A stretch of 64,000 bases of DNA from Moorena sp. SIO3I8 (GCF_010692325.1 NZ_JAAHHW010000009.1:1-64000); one strand, 5' to 3'; positions 54,324-63,404 are shown, numbered from the stretch's first letter. Program-made: numbers and translations. Notes: generated from the sequence alone by a model not told the origin.

Positions 54324-55472
54324 TTATTTACAAAAAGTTGCCAAGCTGGGAAAGCTGGGACAGGAGCTAAGTACAGGACAAAAAATGGAGAGAGTTAAGA
54401 AAAGCTGGGAACTGGTGGTCAAGATTGGTGAAAATTGAGCGCAGATAATCAAATCCCAAACGAAATAGGCTCTTGGCTCGTCGTTGATGGGATTGTGACG
54501 GTGAGGACTTTGATCAAACCAGAGAATTCCCTTAGCGCGGAACACATTAGAGGGTAACTTATTGTCTAGGAAATCCTGAAACTTCCGAAGCCCTAGGGGC
54601 TTGTCACTCTCGAAAGAAAGAGACGTGAATCCGTCAATTTCTAGGTGATCGGAGTGATGGTGATGAGCGTGATCATGGTCATGGTCATGGTCATGATCAT
54701 GGTGGTGATGATGGTCATGATCATGATCATCATCACAACAATCATGGTCATGGTGGTGATGATGGTCATGATCATGGTGGTGATGATCATGATCTGATCT
54801 TTTGCTGTCGAAATACTTATCGGACTCAAAGAGACCAACACTGAGAATTAAAGGAATTGGCACTTGGGCTTTAGTAGTTTTCAAAATCCTAGCATCAGTT
54901 TTCATATCTCTGAGCCTGCTTTCCAATTGGTCTACATTGGCTTGATCTACCAAGTCAGTCTTGTTGAGGATAATAATATCCCCATAAACAATCTGATTAG
55001 TTGCAACGTCACTATTAAATAGATCGATACTAAAGTTTTCTGAATCTACCATAGTGACAATAGAATCAAGACGAGTCATATCTCGCAATTCTGTGCCCAA
55101 AAAGCTTAGCGCCACTGGTAAGGGGTCAGCTAATCCGGTGGTTTCCACCACTAAATAATCCAGCTTTTCTGGATGCTCCAATACGTTGTAAACTGCTTCA
55201 ATTAAATCATCATTAATGGTGCAGCAGATACAGCCATTATTCAGGGCGATCATATTATCATCAGTATTGATAATCAGCTCATTATCAATACCAATTTCAC
55301 CAAACTCATTAACAAGGACTGCTGTTTTGACGCCTTCTTGATTACTTAAGATATGGTTAAGGAGGGTGGTTTTCCCGCTACCCAGGAAACCGGTAATAAT
55401 GGTAACGGGTAAGCCTTGTTTCGGAGCTTCCATCCCTTGACCAGATGGGGAATCAGTCGGTAAAGTTTGCAT
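54324..55472 (-). CDS. CobW/COG0523 GTPase with His-rich loop, aberrant C-terminus
   Basis: 382 residues. G3E GTPase: Walker A GFLGSGKTTLLNH at about 28-40, the metal motif CICC (NNGCICCTINDD), ETTGLADP and NKTDLVD. Residues about 220-275 are a repeated His/Asp metal-binding loop (HDHHHH units). Such proteins insert or store zinc or other metals. The CobW C-domain begins (LGLRKFQDFLDNKLPSNVFRAKGILWFDQSPHRH) but after residue about 328 the sequence (NPINDEPRAYFVW..., ending in Ser/Leu/Phe-rich residues) does not continue the family, and the last 40 codons are antisense to another frame. The 3' end seems to have been replaced. Confidence 0.8.
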   Translation of the reverse strand: MQTLPTDSPSGQGMEAPKQGLPVTIITGFLGSGKTTLLNHILSNQEGVKTAVLVNEFGEIGIDNELIINTDDNMIALNNGCICCTINDDLIEAVYNVLEHPEKLDYLVVETTGLADPLPVALSFLGTELRDMTRLDSIVTMVDSENFSIDLFNSDVATNQIVYGDIIILNKTDLVDQANVDQLESRLRDMKTDARILKTTKAQVPIPLILSVGLFESDKYFDSKRSDHDHHHHDHDHHHHHDHDCCDDDHDHDHHHHHDHDHDHDHDHAHHHHSDHLEIDGFTSLSFESDKPLGLRKFQDFLDNKLPSNVFRAKGILWFDQSPHRHNPINDEPRAYFVWDLIICAQFSPILTTSSQLFLTLSIFCPVLSSCPSFPSLATFCK

Positions 55473-55731
55473 AAGGCAACTTGTGAAAACAGTTCAGAAT
55501 CAAGATCTACCAAGATATCGTATTTTATCTGAAACAGCAATTCATCTCCCGCTAACCCTACGGGTATAACGGGAGACGGGGCGTGTAAAGTGCGGACGCA
55601 GGTGACCCACACAGCCCCTCATGAATTGCTAGGTGCGCTTGACCCGTAATTAAATTCGCCACGGGTCGCACCTCCACTTGACAATTTACACAGAATAGAT
55701 TAAAATGTGAATGTATATTAAAGAGTAAATA
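55473..55731. other. Intergenic gap before tnpB remnant
   Basis: About 260 bp without a gene. The last 100 bp probably include the left end of the IS200/IS605-type element whose tnpB is decayed, but I cannot place the boundary exactly. Confidence 0.4.
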
Positions 55732-56508
55732 ATGGTCGAAAAAGCTTACCGTTAGCGTTTCTATCCAACCCCTGAACAGTAAACTCTGCTGAGGAGAACT
55801 ATAGGATGTGTAAGACTTGTTTACAACAAAGCTTTAGATGCTAGGACTTCAGGTTGGTACAAACGCTCCCGACGGATAAGCTACAAGGAAACTTCCTTAA
55901 TGTTGACAGAATGGAAAAAAAAGGATGACTTGTTCTTTTTGAATGACGTTAGTTCTGTTCCTCTTAAAGGTTGCCAGGGTGCATGCACAAATCAAAGACG
56001 CTAGACGAGATTTTCCCCACAAGCTAACTACTCAACTGGTCAGAGAAAACCAATTGATTGCGTTTGAAGATTTGGCTGTGAAAAATCTGGTCAAAAATCA
56101 CAAACTAGCTCAAGTTATCAGTGAGGCCAACTGGGCGGAAATAATTCGTCAGATTAAGTACAAGTCTCAATGGTATAATCGAGAAGCCATTGCCATTGAT
56201 AAGTGGTTTCCTAGTAGCAAACTGTGTTCTGTGTGCCTAAATCGTTTTGAGTGTTTACCTTTGAATATTCGGGAATGGGATTGCCCATCCTGCAATGCTC
56301 ACCACGTTCGCGTAGCGTAGCCCTTCGGGCTAATCGTGATATAAATGCATCAATTAACATTTTGGCGGCAGGACTTGCCGTGTCAGTCTGCTACGCGACC
56401 GTAAGACCCGTTCGCGTAGCGTCGCCTACGGCGAAAGAGAGTAAATCTCGGAAGGCTGGTGCGAAAAACTCCCCCAAGGGGAGAAGGAAACAGAAACCTA
56501 AGTCGTGA
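55732..56508 (+). pseudogene. tnpB: Decayed IS200/IS605-family TnpB (OrfB)
   Basis: The start reads VEKAYR-stop-RFYPTPEQ-stop, then across frames CVRLVYNKALDARTSGWYKR and SYKETSLMLTEWKKKDDL, the TnpB N-terminus with in-frame stops. A large internal piece is missing; the C-terminal part (55973 on) has QIKDARRDFPHKLTTQLVRE, IAFEDLAVKNLVKNH, the zinc finger CSVC...CPSC and, after a break, RDINASINILAAG. Two copies of the ttcgcgtagcg palindrome (about 56306-56334 and 56411-56437) are inserted in this part, the first between the zinc finger and the RDxNAS block. TnpB is an RNA-guided nuclease in intact elements; this copy is certainly inactive. Confidence 0.85.
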
Positions 56509-56518
56509 GTCTTAGGAA

Positions 56519-56559
56519 TCCCTGGTTATAATCTTTGATATAACCAGGGAGGATGTCAA
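56519..56559 (+). mobile_element. Right end of the IS200/IS605-like element
   Basis: Perfect 12-bp hairpin tccctggttata/tataaccaggga (56519-56530, 56539-56550), loop atctttga, followed by ggatgtcaa, the expected form of an IS605-type right end. Confidence 0.65.
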
Positions 56560-56605
56560 TAGTATATCTATAGCCCACTGTTGGTGATTTTATCTTTTCT
56601 TTGTC

Positions 56606-58081
56606 ATGACCCTACACCTTTACAATACCTTAACCCGCCGCAAGGAATCCTTTGAGCCATTGGAAACTGGTAAAGTCCGGATGTACTGCTGCGGCATTAC
56701 GGCGTATGACTTTTGCCACTTGGGTCATGCTAGAACTTGTATTGTCTGGGATACTGCTCGTCGCTACTTACAATGGCGGGGCTATGATGTGAATTATGTC
56801 CAAAATTTTACAGATATTGATGATAAAATCCTGAACCGAGCGCGAAGGGAAGGCACCTCTATGGAGGCAGTATCTGAACGCTTCATTGATGCCTATTTTG
56901 AAGATATGGCAAGGCTGAATGTCCAAGAGGCTAATGCTTACCCCCGCGCGACTCATACCTTAGATGGAATCAAGCGACTGGTGTGTGAGTTGGAACAAAA
57001 GGGCTATGCTTACGAAGCGGATGGGGATGTGTACTATTCAGTGCGTCGGTTTGATGACTACGGCAAACTCTCTGGGCGCAAGTTAGAGGATTTGCAAGCA
57101 GGAGCCAGTGGACGGGTAGATGTAGCAGACTCCACTGAGCCTAAGAAGAAAGACCCCTTTGATTTTGCGCTTTGGAAAAGCGCTAAGCCAGAGGAACCCT
57201 CCTGGGAATCCCCTTGGGGAGCAGGTCGTCCAGGTTGGCATATTGAATGCTCGGCGATGGTGCGAGATATGCTCGGGGAAACCATTGATATTCATACTGG
57301 TGGCTCTGACTTAGTTTTCCCCCACCACGAAAATGAAATTGCTCAATCGGAAGCTGTAACTGGTAAAAGCCTAGCCCGTTATTGGTTACACAATGGTATG
57401 GTTAAGGTGGATGGAGAGAAAATGTCTAAGTCTCTAGGCAACTTTACTACTATCCGAGACTTACTCGACCGTCCCGTTGACCCGATGGCAGTGCGCTTAT
57501 TTGTGTTAATGGCGCAATACCGTAAGCCAGTAGATTTTACGGATGATGCGATCGCATCTGCTACCAATGGCTGGCAAACTCTCAAAGAGGGCTTGCTTTT
57601 TGGACATAACTATGGTAAGCAATTAGGGTGGGATAACCAGTCCCCCACACCCACACCCTCAAACCCCCTACAGGGAAAAGAAACTATAGCGCAACAGTTC
57701 CAAGAAGCCGTAGATGACGACTTAAACTTTGCTGGAGGCTTAGCGGTATTGTTTGAAGTGGCCAAAGGGTTACGCCGGGAAGGCAATATCCTCGTACATC
57801 AGGGTAAAACAGAGACTCCTGCTTCAGAACTAGAGCAGCAATGGCGTAGTCTCGTGGAATTAGCCGAGGTATTAGGGTTAGAAGCACAACCGGAAGAAGA
57901 AACAGAAGTTTCTACGGATGGATTGAGTGATGGGGAAATAGAGGCACTGATTCAGCAGCGAGCTGAAGCACGGAAAACCAAGAACTTTGAATTAAGCGAT
58001 CGCATTCGCGATGACTTGCAAGCTCAAGGGATTACGTTGATTGACCAGGGTGGTGGTGTTACCACATGGCATCGCAATTAA
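56606..58081 (+). CDS. cysS: Cysteinyl-tRNA synthetase
   Basis: 491 residues. Class I synthetase with HIGH-type HLGHA at 38-42, KMSKS at 272-276, zinc ligands in CCG (28-30) and the WHIECSA region (211-217), and the family hallmark FPHHENEIAQSEA. Charges tRNA-Cys. The ATG at 56606 gives the normal start MTLHLYNTLTRRKE. The start lies 47 bp after the tnpB element's right end, so its promoter may lie within or beside the element. Confidence 0.96.
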   Translation: MTLHLYNTLTRRKESFEPLETGKVRMYCCGITAYDFCHLGHARTCIVWDTARRYLQWRGYDVNYVQNFTDIDDKILNRARREGTSMEAVSERFIDAYFEDMARLNVQEANAYPRATHTLDGIKRLVCELEQKGYAYEADGDVYYSVRRFDDYGKLSGRKLEDLQAGASGRVDVADSTEPKKKDPFDFALWKSAKPEEPSWESPWGAGRPGWHIECSAMVRDMLGETIDIHTGGSDLVFPHHENEIAQSEAVTGKSLARYWLHNGMVKVDGEKMSKSLGNFTTIRDLLDRPVDPMAVRLFVLMAQYRKPVDFTDDAIASATNGWQTLKEGLLFGHNYGKQLGWDNQSPTPTPSNPLQGKETIAQQFQEAVDDDLNFAGGLAVLFEVAKGLRREGNILVHQGKTETPASELEQQWRSLVELAEVLGLEAQPEEETEVSTDGLSDGEIEALIQQRAEARKTKNFELSDRIRDDLQAQGITLIDQGGGVTTWHRN

Positions 58082-58154
58082 GGCTGAATTGTGAAGACGG
58101 CAGCTGAATTGTGAAAGTAACAACTTGTTCGCCCTTGGTGCTTGGTGTAGGGAA

Positions 58155-58270
58155 GGTTGTTCGCGTAGCGTGGCCAAAGGCCAAGGTTGTTCGCGTAGCG
58201 TGGCCAAAGGCCAAGGTTGTTCGCGTAGCGTGGCCAAAGGCCAAGGTTGAAAGTTTAAGGTTGAAAGTTT
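58155..58270. repeat. Three 30-bp direct repeats of the palindrome family, then ggttgaaagtttaa repeats
   Basis: Three perfect tandem copies of a 30-nt unit made of ggttgttcgcgtagcg and tggccaaaggccaa (58155-58247), followed by two to three copies of ggttgaaagtttaa (14 nt). There are no spacers, so it is not a CRISPR. Confidence 0.9.
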
Positions 58271-58392
58271 AAGGTTGACTGTCAACCAGACTTAGCACTC
58301 AAACTCAGCACTCACAATTGATGGAGATGTTAACAAAGCTAAGCTGGCAAACTACTATAGGAATCCTAAATCAATGGTGACAATTTTTGATG

Positions 58393-58456
58393 CCATATTC
58401 CCTACTCCCTACTCCCTACTCCCTACTCCCTTCAAATTCAAATTCAAATTCCAGAC
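58393..58456. repeat. STRR (ctactcc) and ttcaaa repeats running into the sulfotransferase gene
   Basis: About five ctactcc heptamers up to the stop codon, then attcaa repeats within the coding sequence that encode FEFEFE at the sulfotransferase C-terminus. Confidence 0.85.
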
Positions 58457-59300
58457 CAAATTGTGCCATTATCGATTGATATAGAGTATCAAAAATACTA
58501 CTCTCTTCTGAAGAAAAGTGGTTTTTCCAATCTCCTACAATTCCTTTTCGCATATGTTTGGGGATACCTTCTCGCTGAGGCACCCAATCCAGATTAGCTT
58601 TGGGATTGATTGCCATTGCCGAAAAGTCACTAGCAGCAACCACAGTATCGAGTAAATCTGAGGTTAAAGGAATATCGATAAAGCTAGCAACATCCGTAAC
58701 GACTTGAGCTAAATCTTTTTTCATGTTTTCGTACTTAACAAACATGACATTATCTGAATGTTGGCTCGCTTTCCACCAGTCGAATACATGATCAAATATT
58801 GAGCCATAGGCGACCTTGCCTTCAGTATATAACTGAATAAATTCGCTCCAACTCCCCTCGTATCCCATTTTGCTCAATGCATGATAATAATAGGATACAG
58901 CATTATCCTTAGGATTGCGAGCAACATAAATATACTTTGCTTTAGTTTCGCCAAACATTGGCATCAAAGACAAGGGTAAATGAGTGTGAAAGTAACGGCG
59001 ATCGCCAGGAGTTTTAATCAGATTCTCTAAACCTCCATAACGAGTTGCTGCACCTTCTAACCAAGGCACTGCTTCACTCAATACTTTGTCCCCTTGCTCT
59101 CCATTGTTAGCAAGCAAGTGAACAATCTGCTCCATCCATGTTGTACCAGATTTAGGATAGGCGACAACAAAGGTATCCCGATCCCCCACTCTAAAGTCCT
59201 TAAGAGCATCCATTTCCTTCTGGGTAATGAAGGCAGGAAAGACAATTAAACCTTCTGGATTCTTACCGTCTTTAACCAGTGCTTGCTTATAGTCTGCCAT
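58416..59300 (-). CDS. Sulfotransferase (cytosolic, eukaryote-like SULT family)
   Basis: 294 residues. PAPS-binding YPKSGTTW at 48-55 (5'-phosphosulfate loop), the 3'-phosphate site in YVARNPKDNAVSYYYH and the C-terminal RKGIVGDWKNHF are all present, so it should transfer sulfate to an alcohol or amine. Closest in style to animal SULTs rather than to the short bacterial NodH type. Substrate unknown; it is not beside a visible biosynthetic cluster. The C-terminal tail LEFEFEFEGSRE is encoded by a tandem repeat. Confidence 0.9.
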   Translation of the reverse strand: MADYKQALVKDGKNPEGLIVFPAFITQKEMDALKDFRVGDRDTFVVAYPKSGTTWMEQIVHLLANNGEQGDKVLSEAVPWLEGAATRYGGLENLIKTPGDRRYFHTHLPLSLMPMFGETKAKYIYVARNPKDNAVSYYYHALSKMGYEGSWSEFIQLYTEGKVAYGSIFDHVFDWWKASQHSDNVMFVKYENMKKDLAQVVTDVASFIDIPLTSDLLDTVVAASDFSAMAINPKANLDWVPQREGIPKHMRKGIVGDWKNHFSSEESSIFDTLYQSIMAQFGLEFEFEFEGSRE

Positions 59301-59321
59301 GGATTACACAAAAACAACAAC

Positions 59322-59430
59322 AGGACTGACGCAAAGCCCCCTAAATAACCCAATTCTGGGGGACTTTAACATCATTAACCCCAATTTTGGTGGGTTAGGG
59401 GGGCAAAACTAACTCAACTTCGTAAGTCCT
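59322..59430. mobile_element. MITE-like element (aggact ends)
   Basis: The outer ends aggactgacg and cgtaagtcct are imperfect inverted repeats, followed inwards by gccccctaa.../...ttaggggggc arms. No reading frame. No target duplication seen. It begins 22 bp upstream of the sulfotransferase start. Confidence 0.55.
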
Positions 59431-59514
59431 AAACTATAGTCAATAGTCGGCCTTTTCAGCAGCAAAAATCAAGGTTTAAAGCAAGTTTGATAAAACAGAG
59501 ATAGCAAAAACTAC

Positions 59515-59638
59515 GGCGTTGCTGAATTTTTGAATGAATCGGAGTAGAGTGGGCATCCTGCCCGCCCGACCAGATCTCGAACGGGCAAGATGCCCATTCT
59601 ACAAAACCCTTAAAATCATTCCATTATTCAGCAACGCC
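59515..59638. mobile_element. 124-bp MITE with 13-bp ends and 8-bp target duplication
   Basis: ggcgttgctgaat (59515-59527) is exactly mirrored by attcagcaacgcc (59626-59638). The flanks 59507-59514 and 59639-59646 are both aaaactac, a perfect 8-bp target-site duplication. Inside is a second inverted repeat built on gtagagtgggcat and atgcccattctac. The nearest intact relatives would be IS with GGC..TTG ends; the family is not certain. Confidence 0.85.
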
Positions 59639-59660
59639 AAAACTACCATAGCTCACATCA

Positions 59661-60482
59661 ATGAAACTTAGACAATCGTTTATCTTGGGAATTTCCTTGG
59701 GATTGGTTGCCCTTTTGGGAATTACTTGGCTGATTATGAATCGAGACAATCCTCTCGACCAGTTACGGGAAACAAAAAATTGTCAAAACTGTAATTTAGC
59801 AGGGCTAGAACTTTCCAGAGAGGATTTAAAAGGAGCGAATCTGGAAAAGGCTAATTTAGAAGGGGCTAACTTAGCGGGAGCTAATCTAGAAAAAGCGAAT
59901 TTGGTAGGGGTCAACTTAGAAGGGGCTAACCTAGAAAATGCTAACCTGAAAAAAGCTAATCTCAGTGGGGCTAATCTCCGTAGAGCTAACCTGAAAAAAG
60001 CTGACCTTTTTTGGAGCAACCTAACAGAAGCTAACTTAGAACAAGGTAATCTGCAAGAAGCAAACTTATCACATCTTTCCGCCAAAACAATTAAGCTCGA
60101 AAGAGCTAACCTCAGGGAAGCTAATTTATCAAAAGCCAATCTAGTCGGGATTAATCTTAGTGGAGTTAACCTAGAGAAAGCGAATCTCCAAGAAGCAAAT
60201 CTGGCTTATCTGAATACAAGTGCTTCATTGCCAATCGATCACTATTTAATAAGTGCCAATCTCAGGGGGGCTAACTTGATGGGAGCGAATCTTGAACAGG
60301 CTGACTTGAGGGGAATTGACCTCTCCGATGCCAACCTCTCCGACGCTAGCCTCAAGGGAGCAAAACTAGACTATACCTTGGAGCTTACTGATTGGGGTTC
60401 TCCCAACAAAGTTTACCGTGCCAACCTCAAGGGGGCTAACTTAAGCAATACCATCATGCCCGATGGTAGTATCCATCAATAG
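59661..60482 (+). CDS. Membrane-anchored pentapeptide-repeat protein
   Basis: 273 residues. A hydrophobic anchor at about 8-26 is followed by QNCNLAGLELSRED and then about 35 A(N/D)LxX pentapeptides (for example ANLEGANLAGANLEKANL) forming a right-handed beta helix. Interrupted by LSHLSAKTIKLER and a non-repeat stretch (YLNTSASLPIDHYLIS) before a second repeat block. Function of these helices is usually unknown. The gene starts 22 bp after the MITE. Confidence 0.9.
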   Translation: MKLRQSFILGISLGLVALLGITWLIMNRDNPLDQLRETKNCQNCNLAGLELSREDLKGANLEKANLEGANLAGANLEKANLVGVNLEGANLENANLKKANLSGANLRRANLKKADLFWSNLTEANLEQGNLQEANLSHLSAKTIKLERANLREANLSKANLVGINLSGVNLEKANLQEANLAYLNTSASLPIDHYLISANLRGANLMGANLEQADLRGIDLSDANLSDASLKGAKLDYTLELTDWGSPNKVYRANLKGANLSNTIMPDGSIHQ

Positions 60483-61014
60483 GGATACTCTTATATCAAT
60501 TCAGGTTGAATACCTATAATTACAGGGAGGGTGGGGAGATGGGGAGATGGGGAGATGGGGAGATGGGGAGGTTGAATTTTAGCGATCGCTTTTGCTGATC
60601 AACTTACGATTTATTTTATCGAAACTTAACATAATCTGGCTCTAAGCTTTACATTTCTTGACGAAATAATATTCACAATTCATTTAATATTTCTTTAAAC
60701 AACGGGAAAAGCGGTCTGGGGCAGTGGCAAATTGCACAGATGTGATTAGCCTATGCTGGTGCCTATCGCCCAATGCCATGCCCTAAAGACACCAGTAAAT
60801 CCCCATAATTGTTTAGTTTTATTAAGAAAACCCCGAAAAGACGGTTTTTGTTCACCTTTGGTGTAGCCTATCCCTAAGCTCTCGCAAATTTTCTGTATAT
60901 ATTAGCACATTTTGAAATACCGATAGGCCATGTTAGGGCAATTATTGGTGGTTGCTCTATATCCAGAAACTAGTCAAACGCAAATCGTACATTTAGTGCA
61001 TTACTAATAAAACT
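60483..61014. other. Intergenic region with octamer repeat
   Basis: 532 bp. An array of ggggagat octamers lies at 60532-60571 (about five copies; the period here is 8, not 7). Otherwise AT-rich with no gene. Confidence 0.6.
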
Positions 61015-61263
61015 ATGAACCAAAACAAACGTCAGGCATACTGGCGTGCCAACATTGCATTAATTCGGAATCTCCTAATTGTTTGGGCATTCGTATCCGT
61101 TTTATGCAGCATTCTGCTAGTAACATTACTAAACAATGTCAGTGTAGGGAATATTCCCCTAGGCTTCTGGATGGCACAACAAGGTAGTATTTTTACCTTT
61201 GTCGTCCTAATTTTTATCTACGCTATACAGATGGATAAAATTGACCGTAAATACAAAAAGTAA
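61015..61263 (+). CDS. DUF4212 small subunit of a sodium:solute symporter
   Basis: 82 residues with two membrane segments (about 18-40 and 56-76) and the family pattern YWRANIALIRNLL, GNIPLGFWMAQQGSIFTFVVLIFIYA, MDKIDRKY. In most genomes this gene directly precedes an acetate/solute symporter of the SSS family. Here the partner starts 450 bp later, after a MITE and an STRR. Confidence 0.88.
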   Translation: MNQNKRQAYWRANIALIRNLLIVWAFVSVLCSILLVTLLNNVSVGNIPLGFWMAQQGSIFTFVVLIFIYAIQMDKIDRKYKK

Positions 61264-61313
61264 TGTTTACTATTGGCAACTAAATTGGTAAATAAATGGC
61301 TTTGCTTAACTAA

Positions 61314-61461
61314 GAGGTTGTCTGAGAAGTCTCATTTGCTACATCCAAGCCCCCGTGGGTCCCCCAATTCTGGGGGACTTTTACAAGCAAATTGACTCTT
61401 CCCCCAAAGTTGGGGGGTTAGGGGGGCAAAATTCAGTATAAAAAACTTTTCAGATATCCTC
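61314..61461. mobile_element. 148-bp MITE with IS5/IS1031-like ends and TAA duplication
   Basis: The left end gaggttgtctgagaagt (61314-61330) and right end acttttcagatatcctc (61445-61461) are imperfect inverted repeats (13 of 17 match). Both flanks are TAA (61311-61313, 61462-61464), a 3-bp target duplication typical for IS5-group elements. A cccaattctggggg-type inner hairpin is present. It separates the DUF4212 and SSS genes. Confidence 0.75.
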
Positions 61462-61628
61462 TAAGGTATAATATCAATTATAGTTGTTTATAGTTAGCAA
61501 TTAGCACTGACAATTCAGGAATTGTCATAGGGTAATTCTATAGTATTTTAAAATAAAAAAATACCGTTTTTTAATTACTAACAATCCCTATATGGGGTTT
61601 CTCATAGTAATGATGTACATAGGATTTT

Positions 61629-61684
61629 TTCCCGATTCCCGATTCCCGATTCCCGATTCCCGATTCCCTGCGCGCAGCGCTATA
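61629..61684. repeat. STRR (gattccc) and gcgcgcagcgc palindrome
   Basis: Five to six gattccc heptamers followed by ctgcgcgcagcgc, 30 bp before the symporter start. Confidence 0.85.
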
Positions 61685-61710
61685 GCAATTATTTAGACAA
61701 AGAAATATCT

Positions 61711-63402
61711 ATGACAGTTGAAGCTTGGACCAGTGTATTGGTCATTATTTCCTTTATTCTCTACCTTTACATTGGTTGGCGCTCTCGGGTGCGCGATAGT
61801 AAAGGGTTTTTCGTAGCAGATCAAGGTGTTCCCGCTGTTGCTAATGGTGCTGCTACAGCGGCGGATTGGATGTCTGCTGCTTCCTTTATTTCTATGGCAG
61901 GGCTAATCTCTTTCTTAGGATATGATGGCTCAATTTACCTGATGGGCTGGACAGGAGGATATGTCCTACTAGCGCTATTGTTAGCCCCTTACCTGCGGAA
62001 GTTTGGAAAATACACAGTACCGGACTTTGTGGGAGACCGCTATTACTCGAATATTGCTCGGTTGGTAGCAGTAGTTGCTGCTATTTTTGTCTCCTTAACT
62101 TATGTCGCAGGACAGATGCGAGGGGTAGGTATTGTATTTAGCCGCTTTCTGCAAGTGGATATCGTTCAGGGTGTAGTGATTGGCATGGTAATTGTGGCAT
62201 TTTTTGCCGTCCTGGGGGGGATGAAAGGAATTACCTGGACTCAAGTAACCCAGTATGGCGTGTTGATTGTGGCTTACCTGATTCCAGCGATTGCGATCGC
62301 AACTCTACTGACCGACAACCCCATTCCCCAGCTAGGATTCACCTTCAGTGACATTATCCCCAAACTCAATCAAATTCAGGTAGATCTGGGTTTCCAGGAA
62401 TACACTAAACCCTTTGCCAACAAGTCCATGGTGGATGTCTTATTTATCACCATCGCCTTGATGGTCGGTACCGCTGGACTTCCCCATGTGATCGTACGCT
62501 TTTACACCGTACCCAATGCTAGAGCTGCTCGTTATTCCGCTGGCTGGGCCCTATTATTCATTGCCATACTCTACACCACAGCTCCCGCCGTTGCTGCCTT
62601 TGCCCGCTATAACCTGATTGATAGCCTCCATAACCATACCATTGAGGAAGTGCGTCAGCTCGACTGGGCAACGAAATGGGAAAATACTGGTTTATTGGCG
62701 TTTGACGATAAAAACGGCAATGGCAAGATTGAGCTCAAACCGGACAAAGACACCAATGAAATAAAGATTGACCGAGATATCATCGTACTCTCCACACCAG
62801 AGGTAGCCAAACTTGCTCCCTGGGTGATTGCCCTAGTAGCAGCAGGAGGACTAGCCGCCGCTCTATCCACTGCATCAGGATTACTGCTAGTGATTTCTAG
62901 CTCAATCGCCCACGATGTCTACTACCGCATCATTAATCCTAGGGCGTCAGAGTCTCAACGATTGATGGTAGGTCGAATTATGGTAATTGCTGCCATTGCC
63001 ATTGCCGGTTACTTTGGTATCAATCCCCCTGGATTTGTAGCCCAAGTAGTAGCCTTTGCCTTTGGTTTAGCCGCTGCCAGCTTTTTCCCAGTGATTCTGT
63101 TAGGGGTATTTGATAAGCGAACCAACCGAGAAGGGGCAATTGCTGGCATGGTGGTAGGGTTAATTTTTACCACCGTTTACATCATTGGGGTGAAGTTCTA
63201 TAGTATGACACCCTGGTTTTTCGGTATTTCCCCTGAGGGGATTGGTACCGTAGGGATGGTGCTTAATTTCATCGTGACTGTAGTGGTTTCTCGCCTGACA
63301 CCCCCACCTCCAGCAGAAATTCAGGAGATGGTGGAAATGTTGCGAACACCCGGTGATGCTCCTCCAGCCCTTGATGATGTGGGTGAAGAAGAGTTGGATT
63401 GA
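61711..63402 (+). CDS. Sodium:solute symporter (ActP/acetate-permease-like, SSS family)
   Basis: 563 residues with about 13 membrane segments. SRVRDSKGFFVADQGVPAVANGAATAADWMSAASFISMAG is the family opening; PHVIVRFYTVPN and GGLAAALSTASGLLLVISSSIAHD are the ion-site regions. A hydrophilic insert at about 320-365 (DDKNGNGKIELKPDKDTNEI, reminiscent of an EF-hand-like D-x-N-x-D loop) lies between membrane segments. It forms a pair with the DUF4212 protein at 61015. Substrate is probably a monocarboxylate; unproven. Confidence 0.9.
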   Translation: MTVEAWTSVLVIISFILYLYIGWRSRVRDSKGFFVADQGVPAVANGAATAADWMSAASFISMAGLISFLGYDGSIYLMGWTGGYVLLALLLAPYLRKFGKYTVPDFVGDRYYSNIARLVAVVAAIFVSLTYVAGQMRGVGIVFSRFLQVDIVQGVVIGMVIVAFFAVLGGMKGITWTQVTQYGVLIVAYLIPAIAIATLLTDNPIPQLGFTFSDIIPKLNQIQVDLGFQEYTKPFANKSMVDVLFITIALMVGTAGLPHVIVRFYTVPNARAARYSAGWALLFIAILYTTAPAVAAFARYNLIDSLHNHTIEEVRQLDWATKWENTGLLAFDDKNGNGKIELKPDKDTNEIKIDRDIIVLSTPEVAKLAPWVIALVAAGGLAAALSTASGLLLVISSSIAHDVYYRIINPRASESQRLMVGRIMVIAAIAIAGYFGINPPGFVAQVVAFAFGLAAASFFPVILLGVFDKRTNREGAIAGMVVGLIFTTVYIIGVKFYSMTPWFFGISPEGIGTVGMVLNFIVTVVVSRLTPPPPAEIQEMVEMLRTPGDAPPALDDVGEEELD

Positions 63403-63404
63403 TC

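Noticed and set aside
54641-54841. 66-codon minus-strand frame rich in Met, Ile and Thr
   Set aside because: Out-of-frame reading of the CobW His/Asp repeat.
58155-58247. Possible CRISPR array (three 30-bp repeats)
   Set aside because: The copies are directly adjacent without spacers and belong to the dispersed palindrome family.
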